From: Centropus unirufus
Lineage: Eukaryota > Chordata > Aves > Cuculiformes > Centropidae
Reading direction: 5' to 3'
Assembly: GCA_013397695.1 (NCBI GenBank)
Contig: VYZI01000348.1
Span: 730,107 to 794,106 of the forward strand
DNA length: 64,000 nt
How positions within the stretch are numbered: position 1 is the first letter of the stretch; each line of letters begins with the position of its first letter. The notes under the pieces were generated by a model. That model was not told the origin of the DNA, did no database searches, and worked only from the letters and a program-made list of their open reading frames with translations. A program made the position numbers and the translations under genes. This document shows, in pieces, positions 8,022 to 19,501 of this stretch.

Positions 8022-9968
8022 CCCTCATCAACAAACCTGGGAAGGATCGATTCCATCTATCGGGCCATCAAGTGAAGTTAATTTGGCTCCTGAAGCACTA
8101 AACTAACAGCGATTAAAAACCAGAGTCATTGACCTCATTCCCTTGATGGGATCTCAGTTCAATAAACTTTTTCTCCATGAGGAAGGTAGAAGAGTAAATG
8201 ATTGCTTGCACAGTAAAAGAAAATAAACTTCCCAATCCAAAGGGACTACTTTCTTATTTACTCCTGCCGTGTTGCATTGGAATTGCTGGGCACTGGCAGG
8301 GAATGCCCGGCACTGGGAGCGTTGCCCCGACAACTGGGGTACCTGCCGCAGGGGATGAGGGAGAGGACGGACCACGACCCCTTCTAATGAGATGCTGATA
8401 AGTCACGCTGAAATGACTGCCTGAAATTAATTTGCAGAAATCAATGGGGGCTTTAATTAGTGCTGTCGCTGTACAGTGGTAGAATTTCTTTGAGGTCACT
8501 GTGGTGGTAATGTTACACTGACCGGCTGCCAGTCAGCTCCACCTCTTCCTCAGTGAATGAGCTGCTGTTTGCCCAGAATAAATTGGTGTAAAGTGCTCTC
8601 TAAGATAAGTTTTAATTAAATTCTTGTCTAGAAGCGAATGTGTGATTTATGATGCAAAAAAAATGAATGTAATCACTCCTAGGAATGCAAACGCCGTTGT
8701 TCCGCTGTCATCTTCTCAGTATTTTTAACTTTATCAGTTGTAAAACACTGCATTCCGTGTTTCCCTGTGTGCTCGACTAAGAAGGATGCAGGAGTTGTGA
8801 AACCCAGCGGCTGTTGTATTTGTATAACAGAGGGCTCCAGCCTTTCGGCAGCGACCGGTCCCTGCGTGTCCATCTGTCTGGTGGCCGGACAGAGCTGGTG
8901 GTTTTCTCACAGCTGCTCAGAGGGGTAAGGCTGAGCTGTAGCTTCGCTGTGCTTGTGGCAGCGAGCGCCGGGTGCTGCCCTCGACGAGGAGGGACGTGCC
9001 AGGCTGTGGGGAGAGACCCCAACCCGCACTGTGCAGCACCCTGTGACGCCTGGCAGGGCTAAAGGAGCCATGCTGGTAGGAGCATTATGTGAGTCATTCT
9101 AGTAAGATGCAGCTGCCAAGAGAAGTTAATATTTGGAGGAAAATTGTCATGAGCAGCAAGTTTTCCTCACTGTCTTTTTAGGATTAAGGCCTAAGGTTCT
9201 TATGCAGGCACAGGTCTTAAAATCAACGCCTTGCGTGTACATCCGTGCTGGCAGGTCTCTGCCCTGACATTCAGTTTTTCATCTCCAGTAACACTGCTTA
9301 GTAGATAATCCAGGCATTTTCAGTCAGCAGAGGTTATTTATTTGTCATTTAATGTCAGACAAACTGGAGACTGTAGGAATTGGGGAGATAAGAACATTTT
9401 GAGGCGTTGATTTCAGCTGGCTGAGGTCTGAGACATGGAATTACATGCAAAATATTTAAATACTTTCGATTTAGTAACTTAATTTTAGATTGTGACACTC
9501 AAGGCCATGAGAAAGATATGCCAGATTTTTTTTTTGTCACATCATTTCTTGCCAAAAGTGAGGGTGGTGGGCCCTGGTCTGTGAGTAATGGCAACCTTAG
9601 CATTGCCATTTGGGGAACTTTGCTTTTACAGGTGTGACTTGTGGTGCTGTGCTACAATTATAATTTTGGGGCATGAAACTGAAATGCATTTGATCCACTG
9701 AAATGTTGAGGCCTGTAAATGTTTCTGGGCCTGTGTGCCGAGGGTTTGGTACCTCCTGCCTGGAGGGAGGATGTCAGATGGGAGCAGTTGTACAGCAGCA
9801 TTCCTGCCTCACCAGCTGTGGCCTCCATGCCCCAAGTCGATGACTTTTCGGCACTGCTTACATTCCTGCTGTCATTCCACACAGTGCAAATCCCTCTTCT
9901 CAGGAGCGCTTTCCTGGTTTTTCTTCCATGTTAGACTTTGTGATGGTGTTTGAGTTACTGGAAGAAAT
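8022..9968. other. Intron 3 sequence without recognised features
   Basis: No repeat family, gene or RNA could be recognised. A short A/T-rich part around 8400-8660 contains TTAATT-type runs. Confidence 0.6.
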
Positions 9969-10283
9969 CATGGAATCATAGAATCATGGAATGGTCTGGG
10001 TTGGAAGGGACCTCAAAGCCCATTCAATTCCACTCCCTCTCATGGACAGGGACACCTCCCACTGGATCAGGAGGCTCCAAGCCCCATCCAATCTGGCCTT
10101 GAACACCTCCAGGGATGGGGCAGCCGCCACTGCTCTGGGCAACCCGGGCCAGGGCCTCCCCACCCTCACAGTTACAAATTTCTTCCTACAATCTCATCTG
10201 AATCTCCCTTCTTTCAGCTTAAAACCATCCCTACTCATCCTCTCCCAGACTCCCTGATTAAGAGCCTCTTGCCAGCTTACCTG
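9969..10283 (-). repeat. CR1 LINE 3' fragment
   Basis: It begins on + with the reversed CR1 tail (atcatagaatcatggaatgg, then gttggaagggacctcaaagc) and continues through ctccaagccccatccaatct to the aagagcctcttgccagctt block. Low divergence from the other copies suggests a fairly young insertion. Confidence 0.95.
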
Positions 10284-10629
10284 TTGGCCCCGTATCTCAT
10301 GTGTGTGTTGCATGAGGCAGTGGATCCATAGCAGCAAACTCGTAATATAGGGAAAAGGGAGGCAAAGGTTTTGTTCTCACCTCTGCTATTATGCTGGTGC
10401 TTTTGTGTTTCTCATTTGATCCCTGACAGCTCTCCTTCTCCCCTTTGCCTCTCTCTGTAGGGTATTCACATTGTACTCGGCTCCTGGAGCTACTTTTATC
10501 CATGTACATAGTAAAAAGTTAATCTGCAGAAGAGTTCTTTTTGGGTTGAAACCCCTTAACTGTGGTGATGTGTAGGAGGGAGGTGGTTTCTTGGTGGTGC
10601 CTTGAACTGTACTTTCCCTTGTGTTGCAG

Positions 10630-10754
10630 CTCTAGTGGTCAGCACTGCATCTGCTGGCTTTGCCATGGCCCCAGTTCCTTTTGACCTGACCTGTTTCCTG
10701 CTCGCCTCCTTTGGAACTGGACTGGCATCCTGTGCTGCCAACTCCATCAATCAG
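10630..10754 (+). CDS. COX10: COX10 exon 4
   Basis: A 125-bp exon. It completes Ala165 and encodes residues 166-206, beginning LVVSTASAGFAMAP and ending GLASCAANSINQ, nearly identical to human COX10. It forms the first hydrophobic membrane segment (about 165-183) and most of the next (about 187-206). The end contains Asn205, first residue of the NxxxExxxD active-site motif of the heme O synthase branch of UbiA prenyltransferases; the rest of the motif is in exon 5. The human disease change at Asn204 maps to this region. The donor is CAG|GTCAGT, phase 0. Confidence 0.98.
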
Positions 10755-11214
10755 GTCAGTGCATCTCCTCATGGGTTCCACCAACTGGTATCCTGGCTCC
10801 GGAGGTGCTGCCAGGGTGTGTAAAACAGGGCTGGGAGTTCTGTGTCGTTGGCTGCTGCTGAAGCTGTGAGTGCCAGAAGAATATATCCCTGAGGATTGAG
10901 GTGCAGCTGCTGGGCACAGTGTTTGTTCAGAATGGAACTGGTGAGGTTTTCAGCCTCCCAGTAATAACGTTCAGCTTGGTAATACCAAGCCTGGGTCACT
11001 GAAAATGTGTAATCAGGGTGCAAGAGCAGCCTTTGGGCATCCTATACCTCGTGAGCCTGGTTCCTCAGCTGTGTTTATCGTGTGAACTTATCAGACCTGT
11101 CTCAAGAACAGCTCAGAGAACTCTTCTAAACATCGGTAGTTGGGTTTTACAGGGTCTGCCTGCTTCTCTTTAGTCTGGAATCAGGGAATCTCAGCATCGA
11201 TAAAGCAAACTGTA
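10755..11214. other. Intron 4, no recognised feature
   Basis: Unique-looking sequence between exon 4 and the first solo LTR. Confidence 0.5.
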
Positions 11215-11550
11215 AGCAAACCTGATCCCAGATCCAGTGTTCCTGAATCCACTTCCTCAGTCCAGCTCCCTCCCAGCAGTGGACTCATTCCCTTGGGTCT
11301 GCTCTGCAGGGCTGGTAGTGCCTACAGCCATCGAGGGGTGGGGGTGCGATCTCATAGATTTGTTTATATTTTATGACTTTCTAATTATTTTCATTGCTAT
11401 CATTACCGTTTCATTAAAGCTGTAATCCTAGTGTCCAACGCATTTTTTCCTCCGATTTCCCTCTCCCCTTTCCCTGTGGGGTGCAGGGGCGAGGCTCAAT
11501 TCTGCAGTTTTAGCTGCCGAGTTTGGCCGAGTGGGGCTCAACCGTGACGA
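11215..11550 (+). mobile_element. Solo LTR fragment, copy A
   Basis: It shares with 61680-62015 an ordered set of blocks: cctgatcc-ggatcc, ctgctctgcag, aggggtggg, an A/T-rich run ending TTTCATTAAAGCTG, a C/T run tttcc-ctttcccctg, and TTTTAGCTGC. The ATTAAA is a likely LTR polyadenylation signal. The layout and its end near CAACCGTGACGA are those of an avian ERV LTR common in songbirds. The 5' boundary is uncertain. No internal retroviral sequence lies beside it. Confidence 0.6.
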
Positions 11551-12760
11551 GATGAGGGCTGTGGCCCTGTTTATCAAAAGACCCTTTCACTCGGTGAGCA
11601 TCCTTTTCCCAGTGTTGCTGGTTTGGCTGTGTCAGAATTGGCTGGGAATTTAGTTTTTCGATAAATACTGCGCACTCGGGAATCCGTCTCAACCTCTGGG
11701 AAGGAGCATGTTTGACTTGGAATTTCCTTTATTGCTACTTCGCTCTGTCCATTGCTCCCTGTCCACATCCTCCTCCCTGGCAGCCATGACTCATGTTTCC
11801 CTTGCTGCTCCTTGCTGTCCCTTAAGGACCTGTTGAGATGACAACTGTCTTTCCGCTTCCCATATTGCCATAAATCCATACATCTTTCAGGGTGACCCAT
11901 CCTTCCCAGCCCTCATTTCCTTGCTAAACCTGCATTTGTGATTTCCAGGCCAGAGTCTGTTGTGGGAAGGTGAAGTGGCCACTGTGTGGGATTGTTCCTT
12001 GTGATTTAGGACAGGATGTGAAGAGCCTGGGCCTGTGAAAGTGTCACAGCCATTCCCTGATATTTGTGGAAGTATTGAAACAGATTTCTAACTGTTCAAA
12101 TTTTGTGGTTTGGGTTTTTTTCCTCCTCTTCACTGCTTCCTTTTGGTCTGAGAGCTGAGGGTAGTTCACTTCCGTTGCATTCAGCTAAATTAAATATTTA
12201 AGATGAATTAACTCCTGGGGAGAGAGCCAGGGCCTTCCAAAGTGGTGCACGGACACCAATGTTTGTCTAAAAGTCGTAATTACCTCTCTCCATTCCAGAT
12301 GGCCATGTCTCATACTTTGTAACTTCCTAGCTTTGCAGTTTGGAATCAAAACTTGCCAGAGCGGGGTTCTCACCCCACTTCCACTGTCCATAAAGGGAAA
12401 ACAACCATAAAACCCAATGGGAGCTGTCAATGGAGTTTCCCAGCGTTTATTGAGGTCCAGTCTGGCTGTTCATCAGCCAGAGGCAGGTATTTGCAAGCAG
12501 GTTTCACCACCCATCAATTCTACATTCTGGCTGTACTTTCCGATGCCAGTGGAAATAATGGATTTTGATGACAATTCTGTGAAACGGGGAACTGTTTTTA
12601 AGCCAATGATTTTTGTTTTTCAAAATGACAAAAGAAAAGGTTTGACAGAACATGCTCGAGCATGGGCTTGCACCGGGGGAAATGTGGTACCTGCTCTGCC
12701 CCAAGGCCATTCCAGAAACATTTAGGTGAAACCATCAAGAAAAGTGTCCTGGAATAACAG

Positions 12761-13675
12761 ATGCTGGGCAGTAGTTTGAGAAAGACAGAACCACTCAGGC
12801 TGGTGGGAAATGTTTTGAGTTCTGGGTATCTGGATAAATACCAGTGTCCTGGGGTTTCCTTGTGGAGTGTGTTGGGCTGTGAGGGAACGAATGCCTGCAG
12901 GAAGGTGCTGGAGAAGTGTTTGATTTCTCTTGTCCTCGGCCAGCAGTTGTGCCTCCACTTCGCTTCTGTGTATCCCAACCCTTCAGAGCCGTACCTGGCA
13001 CCTAATCCAGCAGCTCCGTGGCGCGCTGATCCTGAGCTCCCTTGGGCTCTTCCTCATCACCCAACACCACGTTCCACCCCCCAGCCCGGCTGTGCTGTAC
13101 CACAACGTGTCACCACTCCTCAGCTCCACCTCCTAAAACTGTGCTTTTCCCCTCTTTTTTTTTCTAACGGCGCTTGTTCTTTTTTTCTACCCCTGGAGAC
13201 CCTTACAGTGGTGTGGGACAGGGGTTTGCTGTCACTGTGCTATCTTGTCAAAATAATCAACATTTTACAGTGGTTTTCAATTAAAAAAAGTCACTTAATG
13301 CATTTAGCAAGGAATGGACTGAGACATGTTTGTATTGTAATGGCTCTAAGCGAGCCCAAACCACTGGTAAATCCCAGCAGAAGGGACTGGCTTTATTCAC
13401 TGCAGGTATGGCAAGGAAATTTGTTCTGGGGTTTCAACTTTAAATCTGCAGGAATTAAAGTATTGCTCCAATCCCATCGCATTTTCACACTGTCCAGTTA
13501 CTGTCGGGCGTTGGTTTGGGTACCCAAGATGTTTTTTAATTCTCTCTTGTCCCTTACAAGTGGCACAGGACAGTGTAGTGCTGGGTTCTGGTTGGCAAAG
13601 ACCACTTCTGTCACCTATTTTTACCATTACTGCACTTGGGCTCTCGTAGAAATGGAGTGGGAGAAAATACTATGA
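12761..13675 (+). other. Long unidentified open frame (304 codons) in intron 4
   Basis: The longest open frame in the window outside the GC-rich promoter. The predicted peptide is rich in Leu, Ser, Trp and Cys, with a Pro-rich part near residues 72-112 and no recognisable domain, signal or repeat. It has no promoter, splice pattern or homology that I can see, and its composition follows the surrounding DNA. It is most likely open by chance. Confidence 0.1.
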
Positions 13676-14545
13676 AGTTAGATGATAATCTGCTTTCTTG
13701 TAGCTCTGTCTTTGAAAGCTGACTCCGGTTTCAAGGAGCAGACTCTTACCTTTCTATTGAGCAGACAAGGTGTCATTTTTGAGACTTGTGAGATTCTCAG
13801 CTCTGATTTATGGGGAAGGAGATAAAACATGAAGAGATGTTTACAACATAATACACAGCATTAAAATGTTAAAGGGATCACAGGCACATTTTATATGTCA
13901 AGTGCATTCTTCCGTAACTGCAGGATGGTGGAAAAGTGGGAGAGTGTTTTAAAGATGAAAGCAGGATGTTTGAAATGGTTTCAATTTAGTAACCGAGAGA
14001 TAAAACGATGTGGTTGGGCTTGACTGATGGTACCTTGGAAAGGAAGCGGGCTGCGCTGAATCTAGGTGGAAATAAGAAATATGTATAAATACGTTAAACA
14101 GAACAAATGTAAGAAGTGTTGTCATCCCATCCCCTCAGGGGCTGATCTCAGGCCTCTGTTGTGCTCTTATCGTCATCCCCTCCTGACAGCGATGACCCCT
14201 GAGAAGTGTGGCTGTCCTGGCTGGGAAGGACAGGTTTAGGGTTAAAATAACAGAGTGAAATTCAGGACTTGGTTTCAGTTCCGGGCCTGTGAATCCGCTG
14301 TGTGATCTTTTGTATTAAGACAAGCTGTGAGTGGTCATTTGGACGCGGCAGTGATGGACACCGGCCTGAATAAAGTCTGAACAGGGCAGCTGAAGGGTTT
14401 AATGTAGTGCTGGGTCTTGTGGAGCAGACCAAGGTCCATTTTTAACTCAAGTGCTGCCTCTACATCACCAGGAGGATACATGTAGTCTTCACCTTGTTTG
14501 ATGTTTCACTGTTCTGTGATGACTGGTACAAAACAACTTCAAAAA

Positions 14546-14574
14546 TGCTAAAAAAAAAAAAATAAAAATAAGGC
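14546..14574 (+). repeat. A-rich simple repeat
   Basis: A run of 13 A followed by TAAAAATAA. No retrotransposon body could be recognised upstream of it. Confidence 0.7.
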
Positions 14575-15255
14575 TTCTTAGATAAGCAAATGTTCTCTGG
14601 TACTGCCCCGTAATCCGGAGAAAGTTCATCTGGAGCTGACAGATGCAGTCGCATCCTCCACTCAGCATTTGCGCAGTTGTGCTTGCAAATATAGGTTAAT
14701 CAGCAAAACTTGGAATAAAACGGGTGCATTGATCCCATTCGGATAAAGCGTCCACACCTTGGGCCAAGCAACAGCATCGTCACAGTTTGCCGTGCTGCCC
14801 CGCGTCGAACGTCGAACGCTGTGGGACAGGCACCCTGAGGGACAGGGTGGGAGGAGCTGGGAGAAGTAAGTTTGAGGGGCTTTGTGTATCCTGAAGCCAC
14901 TGTTGTGAAAGAACGCCCGGCGCTGTCAGAGGTCCAACGCCTTGTTCCTCTCGGGATGCATGGGCTGGCACTGTTCAGCCTGCTGGGCCAGTAAACAGAT
15001 GTAATTCATTTTTCAAAGCCATGAGGAAGCAGTTACTGCGAACACCTGCCTTGTCAGGAGGAGGAGGGCAGCTGGGAGACAGCTGCCGGCTGCCATGGTG
15101 GAATGGACCCTTCTTGGCAGCTCCACGTTTTGTTTCAGGGTTGTCAAGGTGTAACAATGTTTTTATGTGAGTGAGGTGCAGTATCTGAAATAGTTTTCAA
15201 GTTTTCACTCAACCTTTCTTTCTGCTTTTGCCCCCTGCCCCATCAGTTTCGGGAA

Positions 15256-15757
15256 GGGACCCCACCTGGAGCCCTGTGTCCCATTCTGGAGTCCTCAGCA
15301 CAGGAAGGACCTGGAGCTGTTGGAGTGAGTCCAGAGGAGGCCACGGAGATCCAAGGGCTGGAGCAGCTCCTGTTTGAGGCCAGGCTGAGAGAGTTGGGGT
15401 CGTTCAGCCTGGGAGACCCTAGAGCAGCTTTTGGTACTAAAAGGGGCTCCAGGAAAGCTGGGGAGAGGCTCTTGATCAGGGCATGCAGGGAGAGGGTGAG
15501 TGGAATGGTTTTGAGCTGGAAGAGTGGAGACAGAGATGAGATCTTAGGAAGAAATGTTTTGCTGTGAGGTGAGGAGGCTCTGGCCCAGGTTGCCCAGAGC
15601 AGCGATGGCTGCCCCATCCCTGGAGGTGTTGAAGGCCAGGTTGGATGGGGCTTGGAGCCCCCTGCTCCAGTGGGAGGTGTCCCTGCAGCATGGTGAAACT
15701 GATGGGCTTTGAAGTCCTTTATGACCCAAACCATTCCATGATTTTGTGGGTCTGTGA
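15256..15757 (+). repeat. CR1 LINE 3' fragment
   Basis: From gggaccccacctggagccct (end of the reverse transcriptase part) through gaggccaggctgagagagtt, ggctccaggaaagctgggga and gttggatggggcttggagcc to the 3' end near ccaaaccattccatgatt. About 500 bp, + strand. It lies tail-to-tail with the next copy. Confidence 0.95.
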
Positions 15758-15789
15758 GAGCTACTGCTGTTCCTTCTGTTGTGTAAAAA

Positions 15790-16379
15790 GCTCCTCCCCA
15801 GCTTTCCTGGAGGCCCTTTCAGTGCTGGAAGCTGCTCTAAGGTCTCCCCACAGCCTTCTCTTCTCCAGGCTGAACAACCCCAACTTTCCCAGCCTGTCCT
15901 CATACAGGAGGTGCTCCAGGCCTTGAATCATCTCTGTGGGCTCCTCTGGACCTATCCCAATAATTCCATGTCCTCCCTTGTGCTGAGGACTCCAGAACTG
16001 GACAGTAGACTCCAGGTGGGGTCTTGCCAGAGCGGAGCAGAGGGGCAGAATCCCCTGCCTTGCCTTTTTGATGCAGCCCAGGACAGAGTCGGCCACCTGG
16101 GCTGTGAGTGCACGTTCCTGACTCGTGTCAAGCTTCTTGTTAATGAGCACCCCCAAAGTCCTTCTCCTGAGGGCTGCTCTCAATCACGTTGTCCCCATCC
16201 TGTATTGAAACTGTGGATTGCCACGACCCTGGTGTAGGACCTTGTACTTGGCCTTGTTGAACCTCATGAGGGTCACGCAGCCCCACTTCTCCAGCTTGTC
16301 CAGGTCCCTCTGGATGATATCCCATCCTTCTGGCATGGCAACTGCACCGTTCAGCTTGGTGTCACCTGCAAACTTGCAG
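15790..16379 (-). repeat. CR1 LINE fragment with ORF2 C-terminus remains
   Basis: On the - strand this covers the last part of the CR1 polyprotein. The translation shows the familiar LGVLINKKLDTSQ, CIKKARQGILPLCSALARPH and QFWSPQHKGG blocks that follow the reverse transcriptase domain, then LGLFSLEKRRL. An open stretch at 15761-16183 is this remnant and not a host gene. The 3' end of the element is missing. Confidence 0.95.
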
Positions 16380-18318
16380 TTCCGTATACATTCCTCTCAA
16401 CCAAGTCTGTTGCAACCAAGTGGGCAAAAGGAAGTGGGTTTTTGGTGTGGTCTCATCGTGACTAAACCTTGCCTACCAAATGGAATGTCTGAAGAGATGC
16501 AGTGGCAACATCTGTTGCTGATGTTATTACTATGCTCTCATGCAGAGCTAAGGTGGAGGAGAGGACCACTGTCAAATCATCTAGCCCAGCATCCCTTGAT
16601 ACAGGAGGTCTTCCCCAAGGAATCTCCTCAAAGTTCTGCTTTGTCCAGGTTTTGAGAGCGCAGAAAAGTTTATTTTCTTTGCTTCCTCCCTCCCAGATTA
16701 CTGAGCTGCCAGGTGGGAATGGGAGAATTTCATTTAAATCACAACAAGATTTGCTCTGTGCAGCGTGTTTGAAAAATTAGATAATTGAATGATTGGTTTA
16801 AAGTGATTTAGGAAGGAGCTAAAAGGACTTCCCAGGGTTCTGAGTTTCCCAATGTAAACACTTCATGCCTGGCTCACGGCACCTTTCCCTTCCCACTGGC
16901 GAAGGCTCACCCTTGTTGGCCAGGAATGGCGAGTGCCTCCATCAGCTCGCACGCCGGGTTGTTCCGTTGGGATTAACACCTGATGCATCTCCCTCTCTCT
17001 CTGAAGTCCCCTTTGTTCTGACGGAGCTGGTTGCTTGCAGCGGGCGGCGCTGCCTTTCATCTGCTCCCCCCCAGCATCCCGAGGTTGTCAGAGGGGTGAT
17101 TAAACCCTGGTGGTTCCCTCTGGAGCGTGGGGCTGGCGGTGTCAGAGGAGCCTGGGCTGTAATTTACTGTATATAATGAATATCAGAGCCGGGAGTCTAT
17201 CGGGGCCCTGGAGTGTGCTGATAGATGCTGCTTTGATATTTTAACTGCTGGGCAACCTTCATTAGTGGTCCTTGAAGATCATAACTTACGGCTCCGTCAG
17301 ATGATTCATAATTGCAACAGTTAGATCCAGTTAGCGTGCAGGAATCCTTGATATCGAGTGGGAATGGCTCAGCCTGTGAAGATGTATTTCACGAGCAATG
17401 AAAATGATGAGCACTAATGAGAAGCAACCTCTGAAGGGGCGATAAATTTTAAATGCAGAGATTATCTTTGCAAAGCATGAAGTATTTGACCTACAACTGA
17501 AACTTGATGGAGAGTCTTGGAAAAGCGTTGTCAATTAATGCGTGCCATTGCTGGAAGGAATTCTCTTTCCAATATCCATGTGGTGTGGGTATCGTACACC
17601 AAGATTGTGAAAGAAAGAGGGTGGCTTCCCATGGCCCTGGAGATGGGGCACAGTCCCTGGTCACCTAGGTGTGATGTTGGACATAGAGCATGAAAACAAA
17701 TAAACCAGCCTCATATTTCATTCTTTCCCTCCCTCCGTGGCGTTTGTTGTTAGTGTGGAGCTCCAGATGTCAGAGGAGTTTGAATCCGAATGTTTTTGGT
17801 TGATTGTTTCTCCTGTGTTACCTTTTCTGTATATTAAAATCCAACAAAAATGGGGTGGATAAAAAAGTTTTATTTAACCTTGTGCCCCTTCTTTCTGGAT
17901 CCCTGATTTGGCTAGGGGTTGGGTGCACAGCAGCAGCACCTCCCATTGTTCAGTTCCCTGGGCAATCAGTTCAAGAGTTGGGTGCACGCGATCTCTCCCT
18001 GCTTGCATTTCTTGGTGAGCAGCTTCTGTCCTGGGCAAACAGCAGAAAGTGGCGGGGTGGGAAAGGGGATTTTACTGATGAGATGCGGTGAGGGAACTGC
18101 AGCCTCCTCTGCTCTGCCGCGATGCAGCAAAGGAAACAGCCCTGGGTCCGGTGTTTTCCTTCTCCCCAGCTGAAAGTGTCCTTTCCTCTCCATTGGCTTT
18201 GGGCATGGTCTGAGAGCGAATGCCGGACAACTCCGGTTGTTGTGAAACACCAGTCTGACGGGCAGGAACTTGCAGGTGGGAACTGCAGAATCTGCTGAAC
18301 TTGCCCATATCGGGCGGT
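16380..18318. other. Intron 4, no gene; possible conserved non-coding block
   Basis: Unique-looking sequence. The A/T-rich part at 17165-17560, with TAAT cores and a TTATCTTTGCAAAG stretch, looks more like a regulatory element than repeat debris. See findings. Confidence 0.4.
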
Positions 18319-18377
18319 TTGGAACTGGATGAGCTTGAAGGTCCCTTCCAACCCAAACCATTCTGTGGTTCTATGAA
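18319..18377 (+). repeat. Short CR1 3' end
   Basis: Only about 60 bases, ggaactggatgagcttgaag to the ttctgtggttctatgaa tail. A very short 5'-truncated copy or remnant. Confidence 0.85.
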
Positions 18378-19226
18378 CTTACCTTCTGGGTCTGCACAAA
18401 TCCCCAAGATGCCGCGTTTTGATGTTACGGGAAGTTTTGTCTCCTCAGCATCACACTGAAAGGTGAGGGAGGGGAGAAAGGAAGAAACAATTTGCCAGAT
18501 GATTAATTGTCAGGAATACTTCACTGGTGTGGGGTTCCCTTTAGATCCAATGCCAGATTTCCCCTGGAAACCCTGATCACAGGCAGAACAAAGGAATTTC
18601 AAAGGACTGAAATGATGGAAAGTGGAGAGAGCACCAGACAAAAGGGAAAAGCTGGTACTTAACAAGATTTATCTGCCCTTTTGATCCATGGAAGTATTGC
18701 CTTTCAGAGCTCAGGGAAGGAAAAGTGAAAATAACTGGTAGATATGTCTTTTGCCACTCTTTAAATACAGGTTTTGATGTTTTCCACATCACTGAGAATT
18801 CCTTCAACAATGCAAGCATTAAATTCTAATCTTACAAGACAATTAATGAAATGTCTGTTTCTGTTTGGAATTTAAACGGTGTCAGGGCCACCCTGTTCAT
18901 TGCTTTGAGTTGAACTCCTGACAAAACTGGCAACTCCGGACATCGCTGGACGGAGAATCACGAGTCAGTGAAGTCTGACACTCCTAAGGGTTAAGGAAAA
19001 TTATATCCTCGTTCCCTGAAACAGCCTGCCCATACTGTTTCTTTAGGGAATAGCTCACTGAAACACAAACCCGGAGCATTCCGACAACCCCTTGCCTTTT
19101 GAATCCTTTTAGGATTTTTCTTCAAATTTCCATTGTTAAAAAATACTGCGGAAATGCCATGGGCTCAGGTTCTGCTGTCTTCATCACACTGGATAGAATT
19201 TGTGTGCAGTGAAATGGGAGTGAAAG
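18378..19226. other. Intron 4, no recognised feature
   Basis: Unique-looking sequence between two CR1 remnants. Confidence 0.5.
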
Positions 19227-19325
19227 TCATAGAATCATGGAATGGTTTGGGTTGGAAGGGACCTCAAAGCCCATCCAGCTCCAACCCCCTGTCATGGGCA
19301 GGGACACCTCCCATTGGATCAGGGG
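19227..19325 (-). repeat. CR1 3' end, left arm of an inverted pair
   Basis: It begins tcatagaatcatggaatgg and runs to ccattggatcagggg. The first 58 bases are nearly the exact reverse complement of 19443-19501. Confidence 0.9.
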
Positions 19326-19442
19326 AATTCTGCTGACCTGATCAGCTGTGGGTTTGGGGCAGGCAAGAATCCCAGGGGAATCTCCTCATTCTCTCTTGTA
19401 GCTGAGCAGGGAGCAGGAAGAGGCAATGACCGAGCAGGGGGG

Positions 19443-19501
19443 TGGAACTGGGTGGACTTTTAAGGTCCCTTCCAACCCAAACCATTCCATGATTCTATGA
19501 T
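19443..19501 (+). repeat. CR1 3' end, right arm of an inverted pair
   Basis: It runs from tggaactgggtggactttta to ccatgattctatgat. About 160 bases separate it from the left arm. Confidence 0.9.

Larger units (their letters stand above)
4356..10629 (+). other. COX10: COX10 intron 3
   Basis: A 6,274-bp intron. It holds an assembly gap inside a CR1 fragment (4741-5075), the - strand open stretch at 6003-7011 discussed separately, and a CR1 fragment at 9969-10283. From 8022 to 9968 and from 10284 to the acceptor I recognise no gene or repeat. The acceptor is TTGTGTTGCAG with a pyrimidine-rich tract. Confidence 0.95.
11551..15255. other. Intron 4, no recognised gene or interspersed repeat
   Basis: It contains an open frame of 304 codons (12761-13675, +), two T-rich tracts near 13155 and 13180, and an A-rich run at 14550-14572. 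No known protein or RNA could be recognised. Confidence 0.5.

Noticed and set aside
15761..16183. 140-codon - strand open frame as a host gene
   Set aside because: It is the C-terminus of a CR1 ORF2.
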